Shown here: positions 18,601 through 27,286 of the stretch, in pieces
How the letters are laid out: each line of letters starts with the position of its first letter
Numbering within the stretch: the stretch's first letter is position 1
Source: DATFVA01 sp963711455
GTDB lineage: Bacteria; Bacteroidota; Ignavibacteria; Ignavibacteriales; Ignavibacteriaceae
DNA: 64,000 nt
Reading direction: 5' to 3'
NCBI GenBank assembly: GCA_963711455.1
Contig: CAVQEH010000010.1
Coordinates: 186,001-250,000, forward strand
Position numbers and translations under genes: made by a program
The notes under the pieces: model-generated
Seen by the model: only the letters and a program-made list of their open reading frames with translations
Databases searched by the model: none
What the model was told of the DNA's origin: nothing

Positions 18601-19461
18601 ATTATCAGCACTATTCTCGCTAATAAAATTTCTTCACCTATAAGAAGATTAACCAAAGCAACCGATTCAGTTGCTCATGGAGATTTGAATGTACAGCTTG
18701 ATTTAAATGAACGCGGTGAGATTAAAGATTTGCTGGAAGGTTTTAATTCAATGACGCAGGAACTGAAAAGAAATGAAATAGAAATGGCCGAGCTTGAAAG
18801 AGAAAATGCGTGGAAGGAAATGGCTAAGCAGGTAGCTCACGAAATTAAAAACCCGCTTACCCCGATGAAGCTTGCAGTACAGCAGCTGATTATTTCATAT
18901 AAAGATAAAAATAAAAATTTTGATTCTATTTTTGAAAAAGTTTCGAAGACGGTACTTAATCAAATAGATAATCTTAATGTAATTGCTTCAGAGTTTTCAC
19001 GCTTTGCACGTATGCCCAATTTTAAGCTGGAAGTTATGGATATAATTCCTGTAATTAAAGATGCTTTAAATCTTTTTGTTGAAGAGGATGTTGAGATTAT
19101 CTATTTGTCTGAACTCAAAGAAGCGATTGCTGATGCCGATAAGTTCCAGCTAAGGAGACTTATAATTAATATGATCAGAAATTCAATCCAGGCTGAAGCA
19201 GAGCTTATAGATATTTCGCTTAAAAAAGAGGACGGGTTTTTTATTCTTACTATTAATGATGATGGAAAAGGAATCGGAGAAGAGCATCGTGAAAAAATAT
19301 TTGAACCCGGCTTTACTACAAAGGAAAGAGGAATGGGCATAGGATTGAAATTATCAAAAAGATTTATTGAAGGAATCGGCGGTTCAATTACACTTAATGA
19401 TAAAGCCGAAAAAGGGACTAAGTTCAGAATTTCAATTCCGCTTTACAAACAAAATAGTTAA
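15619..19461 (+). CDS. Very large multi-pass sensor histidine kinase (NtrY-like)
   Basis: At 1280 residues this is far longer than most histidine kinases. In order it has an N-terminal membrane helix (about 14-34), an extracytoplasmic domain to about 225, and a block of about eight membrane helices (255-525). A second extracytoplasmic domain (530-785) precedes further helices (about 795-840), a third exposed segment, a last helix (about 980-1000) and HAMP. The kinase follows: HEIKNPLTPMKL with the phospho-His near 1074, the N box NMIRNSIQAE near 1184, DDGKGIG near 1213 and GMGIGLKLS near 1239. HEIKNPLTP is typical of the NtrY-type group. No response regulator is adjacent. It overlaps the DUF4783 gene and is followed after 12 bases by the helicase gene. 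Confidence 0.9.
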   Translation: MPKIFKIFEGDRKYFAIVFFILLLILVSGVLTPVYIQYTENDWSEELTEKIQDIESTVNSILKQKEDSLLSTSLTLRKNLKTILSPRNSSYGSLINLVNEDVYNDYSVEIIAPNGKMIAWNNSIAVKQEEVFPLSYPLGETHFYPGDLVTYLTVTDSVRIENDLFYFLVSLPIEKDYSLQNQYYEELNFTKQISEQFLTQFKVNYNPFTPESNDGRKYSFELLNNAGKKIGSVSFFKPALDTHINSIQHQTNEFQSILLVLAFFFIVYGFRKEFKAVKYRSVRLMIFIFYCILFRSVIFLVGFPSNLLNGSIVDPANFSSAFAWGIVKSPVELIISSLFILVISIRAYLYVISFIKDPASVKYRKYTFFAALFVPIVVIFFTTFRGLFASIKSVIFDSTLRYFQEANLIPDFIFLVMNFAILMIGLSIILFLLSYFLLLFYTVPEEDEQKSRVLFFISFIVFEFTGFLFIYLQREPLINYTLSFVFIFLVFLVLYYIIFRKLTSLYNFIYATLAASIITVTLLNFFNLQLEKESLKTSALEINRPDDNLLRFLLNETLTGAVRNNEVTNSFYMMNTNYNSVAFIIWSNSSLQRESINSAVMVYDKDMKQVGRFSIGIRRDFKLPAELNNYTGNDVKIVEEASDSNSSENIFAGIIPVKERGIVSGYIAAVLNFTLQNWGARNIPDFLESKKNIINSVLDLRQLKIFKFKNSKLTQVYGDIYPSRDQYEPIVNAKFSPDNEAWMTVSLNGENYLTYVLKTDENGNNIITSVSLVEKHISWNLFNFFKIFLVHSIFILILFLIFFIINLSEFRYSFRTQLLIAFLLISIIPVIILAIYNRQIVEDRSQSAVFNELNERSIYIENHVRAQMESDKQKSIQQVFENVGRDLRIAFSVYDNTNQIYSSRDQFYASGLFDKKLDSDVYYHLNYLSYREYLTEEKIEDYTYDSFYKKISIDGNDLIIGVNDAFNKVHLGFSPIDVDVFLFGIYSFATILIIIISTILANKISSPIRRLTKATDSVAHGDLNVQLDLNERGEIKDLLEGFNSMTQELKRNEIEMAELERENAWKEMAKQVAHEIKNPLTPMKLAVQQLIISYKDKNKNFDSIFEKVSKTVLNQIDNLNVIASEFSRFARMPNFKLEVMDIIPVIKDALNLFVEEDVEIIYLSELKEAIADADKFQLRRLIINMIRNSIQAEAELIDISLKKEDGFFILTINDDGKGIGEEHREKIFEPGFTTKERGMGIGLKLSKRFIEGIGGSITLNDKAEKGTKFRISIPLYKQNS

Positions 19462-19473
19462 GATTTTTATTTA

Positions 19474-22400
19474 ATGAATTTACTTACTTCACATCAGCAG
19501 AAGGCACTTAATTTTAAAAATCATATTTCGCTGACTGCAAATGCGGGCTCGGGGAAAACCTTCGTTCTTTCCCGCCGTTATCTTGAAATTGCTCTTTCAG
19601 AGAATGGTACTTTAAGAAAAATTGCTGCAATTACATTTACAGATAAAGCCGCTAGCGAACTCTATAAAAAAATAGCTGACCAGGTTGAAGAAAGATTTAA
19701 ATTGTCAAATAGTGAGGAAGAGAAAAAACTTCTAAGCAAAATAAGACGTCAGCTTGTTTCTGCAAACATTGCGACTATTCATTCATTCTGTATAGATATT
19801 TTAAAACAATTTCCTGTAGAAGCGGGACTCGATGCAAATTTTCAGCCGATAGACGAAATCACTTCCGATGATTTAATTGAACTATCCGTTGAAGAAACTA
19901 TTAAAGAATCATTATCCGGTAATGCTGATGCCGATGAATGCAAATATCTCGTAAGGCTTTTCGGCTCAAAATTTCTTTTATCATCACAATTAAAATATTT
20001 AATTAAGGACAGGAAAAAAGTATTCAGTCTTCAGGAAGGAATTTATAATCAATCCGAAGAAAAGATAGCAGAAAAATTTTATAAAAATTTTTGTGAATTT
20101 GCAAACAGGCTTGTTAATATAAATCATGATGAATTCATTAATGCTTTTACAAAAATCAATGAAACAGTTTTATCTGCAAATAGTGGTAATGACAGGGCTT
20201 TGGAAATCAGGAAATTGCTCAATGAATTTCAGCCGGAAAATCCAATTGAAAAAAAGATAGAACTTATTCATTCGATAAAAAAATTTGCATTCACTAAAAG
20301 CGATCAGATCTGGAAACAAGGTTATCTTAATAACAGTTTGCAGGATGCATTATCCCGGGAAATATTAATTTCTGAAAAGTATATCAGTGAATTATCACAT
20401 CTCAATTTGCCTCAAAACCATAAAGAAATTGAACAGGAGCTTGCGAGGTTTGGGAAATCAATATTAAAATTGTTTAATAAGGCAGTTGAAAAATATGAAT
20501 CAAAGAAAAAGGAAAACGGTTACCTGGATTATGAAGATATCCTGATTCTCACAAAAAATATATTAAAAATTACTGCTGTAAAAAACGATCTCTCCCGTAA
20601 ATTTAAATACATTATGGTTGATGAGTACCAGGATACAAATGAAATTCAGTATAATATTTTTCTCCCCATACTTGATGATCTGAAGGAAGGAAATCTTTTT
20701 GTTGTTGGGGATGAAAAGCAGAGCATTTACATGTTCAGGGATGCAGAGCTTGAAGTTTTCAGAGTTACAAAACAGAATATCAGCAATACCTCCGGTGAGA
20801 ATTTCCTTATGAGCTTACCGGATAGTTTCAGAATGGCTCCCGGGATTTGTTTGTTTGTAAATAAGCTTTTCCGGAATCTTTTTTCAAATCCAAATGAACT
20901 TTTTAATGAGGTGCAGCATTCAGACCTTGTCTGCGCAAAACAGGAAGAAACTGAAAGCTTAATTGAAATAATAATAGGAGCTTCTGAAAAAAAAGATAAT
21001 AATAGCGATGTACTTTCAGAAGCAGAACTTGCAGCAGGCAGAATAATTTCGCTTACTAATGGGATAGGTATTTCGAAAAATTTAAAGTGGAAGGATATTG
21101 CTGTTCTAGTAAGAAAGAGAAAATCATTCGCCTCGCTTGAAAAAATATTTATTGAAAAGAACATTCCTTTTAATATAGTAGGCGGCAAAGGCTTTTATCA
21201 GCGTCAATCAGTTTATGATATTTACAATTATATTTCTTTTCTTCTTGATAATAAAAATGATACTGCACTCGTTGGAATTTTACGTTCACCGTTTTTCACA
21301 GTTTCAGATGGCTTGATTTATGAAATAACGTTCAAGAGGGGGGAAACGCTCTGGCATAAATTAATTCAGCAAAGCAAAGAAAATAAAAAACTTCAAGGAG
21401 TGGTTGAAGTTCTTGAAACTAATATCGGGCTGGGAAAAACTTATAATGCTCCGCAGCTTTTAAGAAAAATATTAAGCGAAAGTCCATATTTATCGGTTCT
21501 TGCGCAGAAAGCCGCAGGGGCACAGGAAACGGCTAACATATCAAAACTGGTAAAGCTGACCATCGATTTTCAGAGCAAGGGATATAAAACTCTTTATGAT
21601 TATGTAAATTTTTTGAAAGAATCAATTGAAGAAACTGAAGACGAAGCGCAGGCCGCAATTGCAGATGAGTCTGATTCGGTGAAAGTAATGACTCTTCACC
21701 AGGCAAAAGGTCTGGAATACCCGGCAGTGTTTCTCTACAATTGCCATGAGACCACTACTTCAGATGCGGTAAAAAAAGGAAGTACCCGGGTTGATAAAAA
21801 TTTCGGATTACTTACAAAGGTTCCTTTAAATAACGAATATTTCGGAGAATATTTTTCTGCACCAATCAATTCTGTATTTGATCTTATTTCATCTAAAAAA
21901 GAAACTGCAGAACTAAAAAGGCTGTTCTATGTTGGTGCAACACGTGCAAAAAATTACCTTTTTATCAGTGCTCCTGAAGTAAATAATTATAAAGCAAATT
22001 CATTTATGCATCTTTTGCAGGAAGGATTGGATATAGAATTTCCCCGGGATGATATTACTATAAAAGATGAACTGAATATTTTGAAATCAGATAAGGAAGG
22101 ATTCAGTAATAATTCTGAAACTCTTCTTGAAAAAATAATAATCAGGAGAGACCTCAATGATATTCCCGAAAAAATTACTGAGAATTTACAGAAAGATATC
22201 AAACCGGAAGTAATGATTTCTGAAATTAAAGATTCCCCCAAAGGTGAATTTATTTCAGCCACGAAGTTCGCAACGTTTAAACAGTGTCCCTTAAAATATC
22301 AATTAACTTTTGATTATGGAATTTCAAATCTTGTTTCGGGATATAAAAAATTTATAATTGATAACCGGCAGCTAAAAAAAAATAAATTCGATTTTAATCC

Positions 22401-23073
22401 TAAAGAAAATGATCCCACAGAAGAAGATGATGAACAAAAATATATTCCCGCAGAATTAAGGGGAAGTATAATTCATAAAATACTTCAGAAGAATGAATTA
22501 CATAATAGTGCTGAACAAATAGAGAAGGTAATAAAAGAGGATGCTTCATTTTTAAATGAAAATGAAAAGAAAGAATTAAAGGATGATTTACTTGAGCATT
22601 TAAATGTTCTCTATGATTCTCCAATTTACAAAAAAATTAATGCTCACATAAAATTCTTTAATGAATATGAAATTTATTTAAATGAGAAGGATTACTTTTT
22701 ACACGGAATTATCGATAAACTGATTATCGATGGGAAAAAAGCAATAATTGTTGATTATAAAACAGATGAAATACAAAAGGATGAAATTTATAAACGTTCA
22801 GAAATATATTTTCCCCAATTGAAATTTTATTCATATATTATTAACCGCTTATTTAAAAATTTAACAACTATTGAACTCAGATTAATTTTTATAAAATTTC
22901 CGGGTGAAGAAATTGTTGAAGTATTAGATAAGGACAAGACGTCGGAATATGGAAACGAAATAGAAAAGATGGTTATTCAAATCAGGTTGAGGGAATTTGC
23001 TCAGAATCTGTCTCACTGCAAAGAATGTAATTTCGCATTAAATAATAAAAATTGTATAGTTGACTGGGTATAA
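19474..23073 (+). CDS. UvrD/RecB-type helicase fused to a PD-(D/E)XK nuclease (AddA-like)
   Basis: A 1199-residue recombination-repair enzyme that probably unwinds and resects double-strand ends. Superfamily 1 motifs: Walker A ANAGSGKTF at residues 22-30, ITFTDKAASELY near 50, DEYQDTNEIQ near 382, GDEKQSIYMFRDAE near 413, VMTLHQAKGLEYPAVF near 738 and FYVGATRAKNYLF near 815. The C-terminal nuclease shows ATKFATFKQCPLKYQ near 927, GIIDKLI near 1077 and VDYKTDE near 1093. A Cys cluster (CKECNFALNNKNC) lies near 1182-1194. Together with the Cys at about 936 this is the four-Cys iron-staple pattern of AddB/Cas4-type nucleases. No AddB partner is adjacent. Confidence 0.9.
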   Translation: MNLLTSHQQKALNFKNHISLTANAGSGKTFVLSRRYLEIALSENGTLRKIAAITFTDKAASELYKKIADQVEERFKLSNSEEEKKLLSKIRRQLVSANIATIHSFCIDILKQFPVEAGLDANFQPIDEITSDDLIELSVEETIKESLSGNADADECKYLVRLFGSKFLLSSQLKYLIKDRKKVFSLQEGIYNQSEEKIAEKFYKNFCEFANRLVNINHDEFINAFTKINETVLSANSGNDRALEIRKLLNEFQPENPIEKKIELIHSIKKFAFTKSDQIWKQGYLNNSLQDALSREILISEKYISELSHLNLPQNHKEIEQELARFGKSILKLFNKAVEKYESKKKENGYLDYEDILILTKNILKITAVKNDLSRKFKYIMVDEYQDTNEIQYNIFLPILDDLKEGNLFVVGDEKQSIYMFRDAELEVFRVTKQNISNTSGENFLMSLPDSFRMAPGICLFVNKLFRNLFSNPNELFNEVQHSDLVCAKQEETESLIEIIIGASEKKDNNSDVLSEAELAAGRIISLTNGIGISKNLKWKDIAVLVRKRKSFASLEKIFIEKNIPFNIVGGKGFYQRQSVYDIYNYISFLLDNKNDTALVGILRSPFFTVSDGLIYEITFKRGETLWHKLIQQSKENKKLQGVVEVLETNIGLGKTYNAPQLLRKILSESPYLSVLAQKAAGAQETANISKLVKLTIDFQSKGYKTLYDYVNFLKESIEETEDEAQAAIADESDSVKVMTLHQAKGLEYPAVFLYNCHETTTSDAVKKGSTRVDKNFGLLTKVPLNNEYFGEYFSAPINSVFDLISSKKETAELKRLFYVGATRAKNYLFISAPEVNNYKANSFMHLLQEGLDIEFPRDDITIKDELNILKSDKEGFSNNSETLLEKIIIRRDLNDIPEKITENLQKDIKPEVMISEIKDSPKGEFISATKFATFKQCPLKYQLTFDYGISNLVSGYKKFIIDNRQLKKNKFDFNPKENDPTEEDDEQKYIPAELRGSIIHKILQKNELHNSAEQIEKVIKEDASFLNENEKKELKDDLLEHLNVLYDSPIYKKINAHIKFFNEYEIYLNEKDYFLHGIIDKLIIDGKKAIIVDYKTDEIQKDEIYKRSEIYFPQLKFYSYIINRLFKNLTTIELRLIFIKFPGEEIVEVLDKDKTSEYGNEIEKMVIQIRLREFAQNLSHCKECNFALNNKNCIVDWV

Positions 23074-23108
23074 TTTATTATTGTTTATCGATCAAATAAT
23101 GGTGTCCA

Positions 23109-23567
23109 ATGCATAGAAAAATTTCTTTTATAAGAGACCTAGAAATAATAGAAAAAGAATTAAATGATAGTTCGGGAGGGATACTTGCATTTAATGTTGA
23201 CGGGGAGAAGGTTATTCAGCACATAACAACTTTTTTATACCTTGATAAAAATATTTATTTCTTCCTTGAAAAAGATGAAGAAGTATATGAGAAATTAAAT
23301 TTCAACAGCTATGTAAGTTTTTCCATTGTTAAAGATGAAAGAATGAAGAAAAATAAAGCAAAGGAATCCTCCTATTATCTCTTTTCTGCAACCATTCTGG
23401 GTCATCTGAAAATTGTTGATGAGAAAAAAACTATAGAAGATATTAAGAGCAGATACTTAGCTAAGTATTCGCTCAGGAAATCCGGCGAGTCAAAATCTTC
23501 GCACCTCAAAGAACTGGCAATGATTGATTCCGAGGAAATTCAGGCTGTTGAAGAAGAGGGTGTTTAG
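23109..23567 (+). CDS. Pyridoxamine 5'-phosphate oxidase-like, FMN-binding split-barrel protein
   Basis: A 152-residue protein whose alternating beta pattern (ILAFNVDGEKVIQHITTFLY, NIYFFLEKDEE, YVSFSIVKDER, YYLFSATILGHLKIV) fits the small split-barrel flavoprotein family related to pyridoxamine phosphate oxidase. No substrate can be assigned, and FMN-binding residues are not obvious. It is followed without a gap by the amidase lipoprotein gene. Moderate confidence in the fold, none in the function. Confidence 0.55.
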   Translation: MHRKISFIRDLEIIEKELNDSSGGILAFNVDGEKVIQHITTFLYLDKNIYFFLEKDEEVYEKLNFNSYVSFSIVKDERMKKNKAKESSYYLFSATILGHLKIVDEKKTIEDIKSRYLAKYSLRKSGESKSSHLKELAMIDSEEIQAVEEEGV

Positions 23568-23568
23568 T

Positions 23569-24601
23569 TTGAAATATCTTTTCCTGCTGTTTTTGGCAGG
23601 AATAGTTCTGGAAGGATGTTCAGCTTCAGAAAAAATTTATTACGATGTACCTATCGAATTACAATCTCCGGAAGCAGCACAAAGATTTATCAGCGATTAC
23701 TCGCCTTACTTAAATAAAAGGAAATTTTTTTTAGATCCCGGGCATGGTGGTAACGACAGGAAGAATAAAGGTTACCAGGGCCTGGCGGTTGAAGCGGATG
23801 TAAATCTTCGGGTGGCTTTATACCTGAGAAGTTTTTTAGAAGAAGCAGGTGCCGATGTTTTTATGTCACGCGTAACTGATAAAACAGTGGAATTAAAAGA
23901 ACGTTCTGAACTTGCTAATAATAGTATAGCAGATATTTTTATGAGTATTCATCATAATGCTCCTCCACAGCAGGGAGATGATTATACAAATTATACCTCA
24001 ACTTATTATCACGCTAAAGAAACAGATTATGAGTATGAACCCTGCCAGAGAGACCTCGCAAGATATGTTGAAAGAGATCTTGCGTATTCTATGAGAAATT
24101 CTGGTGGCCCGGGCTCGTTCGACGGGACTTATTCTGATTATAATATTTATCCGGGCGAAGGATTTTCTGTTTTAAGGAAAACAAAAATTCCTGCAATACT
24201 TGTTGAATGTGGATTTCATACGCATCATCTTGAAGAGAAATTGCTTGCAATAGATAAGTTTAACCAGATTGAAGCATGGGGAATATTTCAAAGGATTGTG
24301 CAGGTATTTTAAAGAAGGCATTCCTGAGGTGAAAATTTTAAATGAACAATCGTTTTTTAAAAAGGGGGATATTAATTTAGAGTTTGTTTTGCAGGATAGT
24401 TCGGGAATCGGCACTAATTCAATAGTGGTTGAATTTGATTCTGTTAAAACTTTCAATTATACTTTTAATACTGAAACGAATATTCTTGGTTTAAACATTT
24501 TTGATGTAAAACCCGGGAAACATGAAATCAGGATTATTGCCGCCAATAAAAACGGCAATCATAATTTTCCGTTTCGAAATCAAATAGTTGTAACTGAATA
24601 G
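23569..24601 (+). CDS. N-acetylmuramoyl-L-alanine amidase lipoprotein, with apparent +1 frameshift
   Basis: Cell-wall hydrolase of the zinc amidase_3 family that cleaves the MurNAc-L-Ala bond. A lipoprotein signal (LKYLFLLFLAGIVLEGC) is followed by the catalytic domain: FFLDPGHGGND with the first His, AVEAD with the Glu, SIHHNAPP with the second His, and ILVECGFHTHHLEE. The frame stops at TAA 24310-24312, but the next frame continues directly (RYFKEGIPEVKIL) into a beta-rich C-terminal domain ending at 24601. The two parts look like one protein split by a +1 shift between about 24299 and 24310. The catalytic domain is complete, so the short form may be active. TTG 23569 is chosen because GAGGG lies 8 bases upstream; GTG 23560 is the alternative. 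Confidence 0.8.
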
Positions 24602-24612
24602 CAGGATTTCTA

Positions 24613-26241
24613 ATGCTTAACTATGTCTGGCTTGGATTACTTGTTCTTGGTATCGGGACAGCACTTGTAACCGATATTTCAAACCAGAGCCAGGATAAAT
24701 ACAGGAACGGAAAAGGTTTTCCCGCAGAAATAATTTTTAACCAGCCCATAGATTCATCTCAGACTAAAACCTACAATGCAGAGGTTATTGTTTCAAAATC
24801 TGTTTTCAATAAATTCTATTCTGAAAATATTGACAGCACTATTCAAATTCCTGCTAAAGTAACTTTTAATCCATTAAATAAAACTGCTTCAATCGTTTTA
24901 ACTGTAAGCAAATCTTCTCCGGTAACCTGGCAGAAAATGGCGAAAGCTTCAGGAGATGAAAATGACCTTACAGGTACAAGTGTTATTAATAGTATTGGTA
25001 ATTCTTCTGCAAAAACCGCAATTATTTTTGAAACTGTTTCATTCCTGAAACTAAAAGATATTACAAACGCTGTTCTCGATTATGCAGCAACTGCTGTAAA
25101 CATAGCATTAGGCTTAATTGGTATTATGGCTTTATGGCTCGGGGTAATGAAAGTTGCAGAGGATGCGGGTCTTATAGCTTTAATTGCCAAATGGTTGAAA
25201 CCAATAATGAAAAGATTGTTTCCGGATGTTCCTTACGACCATCCTGCAATGGGTTCCATGATAATGAATATTTCCGCAAATATGCTTGGACTTGGAAATG
25301 CGGCTACTCCGTTTGGCTTGAAAGCAATGGAAGAGCTTGATAAGCTTAATCATGATAAAGGAACGGCAACAAATTCTATGGTGACTTTTCTTGCAATAAA
25401 TACTGCAGGACTTACACTCATTCCTGCAACTGCAATAGCCGTAAGAGCCGCGGCGGGCAGTTCAGATCCCGCAATTATTATTGGAACATCAATTTTTGGA
25501 GCCGGCTGCGCAACTATTGCAGGTATCACAGCAGCTAAAGTCCTTGAGAAATTTCCAGTCAGTGGGGGATTCTCAAATTGGATTAAAAATAATTCAAAAG
25601 GTTTGTTGATTTTTTCCCTGATCATTTTACTTTTAGTTTTAATTGCAGCTACCGGGATAGGAAGCATTTCAGTAAATGCATTACATTTTTTTAAGCCCGA
25701 GTATTTCAAAAGGTTTATTGAGTTACTTTCTATCGTTGCCATACCGGCTTTAATAATTTTATTTATTGGATATGGTGCTTTTAAAAAAGTAAGAGTATAT
25801 GAGCAGTTTGTTGAAGGAGCCAAAGAAGGCTTTAATATTGCTGTACGGATAATTCCTTATCTTGTTGGAATGCTGATGGCAATCGGTATTTTCAGAGCAG
25901 GCGGTGCAATGGATTGGTTAACATATATCCTAAAACCATTTACTGATCTAATCGGAATGCCTGCAGAAGCATTACCCATGGCTTTGATGCGTCCTTTGTC
26001 GGGCAGCGGTTCGCTTGGTATAATGACAGAAATTATAAAAGTTCATGGCCCTGATTCATTTATCGGGATTATGGTTTCAACATTTTTCGGAAGTACCGAA
26101 ACAACTTTTTATGTACTTGCGGTTTACTTCGGAGCTATTAATATAAAAAATACGAGACACGCTCTTCCTGCCGGATTAATTGCCGATGTTGCAGGAATAC
26201 TGGGTGCTGTATTTATTGTCAGACTATTATTTGGTCACTAA
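24613..26241 (+). CDS. SpmA-SpmB fusion, nucleoside-recognition (Gate) domain membrane protein
   Basis: A 542-residue membrane protein with two Gate-type halves. The first spans about residues 155-300 (IALGLIGIMALWLGVMKVAEDAG, ANMLGLGNAATPFGLKAMEEL, FLAINTAGLTLIP). The second spans about 370-540 (GFNIAVRIIPYLVGMLMAIG, MRPLSGSGSLGIM, FFGSTETTFYVLAVYFGA). These are the SpmA and SpmB spore-maturation families, fused as in many non-sporulating Bacteroidota. About 120 residues after the first helix form an exposed N-terminal domain. The transported substrate is unknown. It lies 11 bases after the amidase gene. Confidence 0.88.
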   Translation: MLNYVWLGLLVLGIGTALVTDISNQSQDKYRNGKGFPAEIIFNQPIDSSQTKTYNAEVIVSKSVFNKFYSENIDSTIQIPAKVTFNPLNKTASIVLTVSKSSPVTWQKMAKASGDENDLTGTSVINSIGNSSAKTAIIFETVSFLKLKDITNAVLDYAATAVNIALGLIGIMALWLGVMKVAEDAGLIALIAKWLKPIMKRLFPDVPYDHPAMGSMIMNISANMLGLGNAATPFGLKAMEELDKLNHDKGTATNSMVTFLAINTAGLTLIPATAIAVRAAAGSSDPAIIIGTSIFGAGCATIAGITAAKVLEKFPVSGGFSNWIKNNSKGLLIFSLIILLLVLIAATGIGSISVNALHFFKPEYFKRFIELLSIVAIPALIILFIGYGAFKKVRVYEQFVEGAKEGFNIAVRIIPYLVGMLMAIGIFRAGGAMDWLTYILKPFTDLIGMPAEALPMALMRPLSGSGSLGIMTEIIKVHGPDSFIGIMVSTFFGSTETTFYVLAVYFGAINIKNTRHALPAGLIADVAGILGAVFIVRLLFGH

Positions 26242-26255
26242 AAGTTAAAAATAAA

Positions 26256-27206
26256 ATGAAAGTCTTTATCACCAGGGAAATTCCCGAAATAGCAGTTAAT
26301 CTTCTAAAGAAAAAAAATTATGATATAATTGTTTACCGTGAGAATAAACCGATCCCTTACCCTCTTCTTAAAAAAGAAGTTAGTGAAGCTGATGCAGTAA
26401 TTTCTCTCCTTACAGATAAATTTGATGAGGAAATGATTAATTCAATGAACAAGTGTAAAATTATTGCAAACTATGCTGTAGGCTTCAACAATATAAATGT
26501 AAGTCATGCGAACAGGAAAGGAATAACAGTAACAAATACACCTGATGTTTTAACAGATTCAACTGCCGACCTTGCAATGACATTGGTACTGGCTTGTTCA
26601 AGAAGAGTAATTGAAGGAGAGGAGTTGATGAGAAAAAGAAAGTTTAAGGGTTGGCAGCCTAAACTTCTTTTAGGAGTTGAACTTAAAGAAAAAAATTTTG
26701 GAATAATCGGCGCAGGTCGAATTGGTACTGCTGTTGGGAAAAGAGCTTCAGGATTCGGGGTTAATATTCTATATTATGACGGCAGAATAAATAAGGAACT
26801 TGAAGCAATTGGTGCAAAGAAAGTTCAGTTGAATTTACTTTTGAAAAAATCGGATATAATTTCGGTTCATCTTCCTTTAACTGAAAGTACTCACAGGCTT
26901 TTGGATAAAGAGAGACTTCATTTAATTAAAGAAAGCGCTGTATTAATTAATACGGCGAGGGGTGAAATAATTGATGAAAAAGAATTGATAAAGATGCTGA
27001 AAGAAGGAAAAATATTTTCTGCCGGATTTGATGTTTATGAAAACGAGCCAAATATAAATCCCGAATTATACCAGTTGAAAAATGTAGTGCTTCAGCCTCA
27101 TCTCGGAAGCGCAACTGTAGATGCCAGAAATGCAATGGCAAAACTTGCTGCAGAGAATGTCATTTCCGTTTTAAGTGGAAAAGGAGCTATAACTCCTGTT
27201 AGCTGA
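26256..27206 (+). CDS. D-glycerate (2-hydroxyacid) dehydrogenase
   Basis: NAD(P)-dependent D-2-hydroxyacid dehydrogenase of the glyoxylate/hydroxypyruvate reductase type, 316 residues. The N-terminal substrate domain carries KIIANYAVGFNNINV with the substrate-binding region. The NAD-binding loop is NFGIIGAGRIGTAVGKRA near residue 147. The catalytic set is Arg in LINTARGEIID near 235, Glu in DVYENEPNI near 264 and His in LQPHLGSAT near 283. It starts 14 bases after the SpmAB gene. The exact substrate cannot be read from sequence. Confidence 0.9.
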   Translation: MKVFITREIPEIAVNLLKKKNYDIIVYRENKPIPYPLLKKEVSEADAVISLLTDKFDEEMINSMNKCKIIANYAVGFNNINVSHANRKGITVTNTPDVLTDSTADLAMTLVLACSRRVIEGEELMRKRKFKGWQPKLLLGVELKEKNFGIIGAGRIGTAVGKRASGFGVNILYYDGRINKELEAIGAKKVQLNLLLKKSDIISVHLPLTESTHRLLDKERLHLIKESAVLINTARGEIIDEKELIKMLKEGKIFSAGFDVYENEPNINPELYQLKNVVLQPHLGSATVDARNAMAKLAAENVISVLSGKGAITPVS

Positions 27207-27219
27207 GTTCAAATATGTA

Positions 27220-27255
27220 ACCGGGGAAAAATTGATACTATCAATCTTTCTCGGT
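27220..27255 (+). terminator. Imperfect hairpin between the dehydrogenase gene and ald
   Basis: ACCGGGGAAA pairs with TTTCTCGGT, extended inward by ATTGATA and TATCAAT, giving a stem of about 15 pairs with small defects. A weak T-rich stretch follows. It may be a terminator or part of the ald leader; the lack of a strong T run makes termination uncertain. Confidence 0.45.
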
Positions 27256-27286
27256 AATTTTGAGTAATAATTCAGGGAAAAGTTAT

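Noticed and set aside
24269..24601. Separate gene of 110 codons after the amidase
   Set aside because: It lacks a start signal, overlaps the amidase frame, and reads as the continuation of that protein after a +1 shift.
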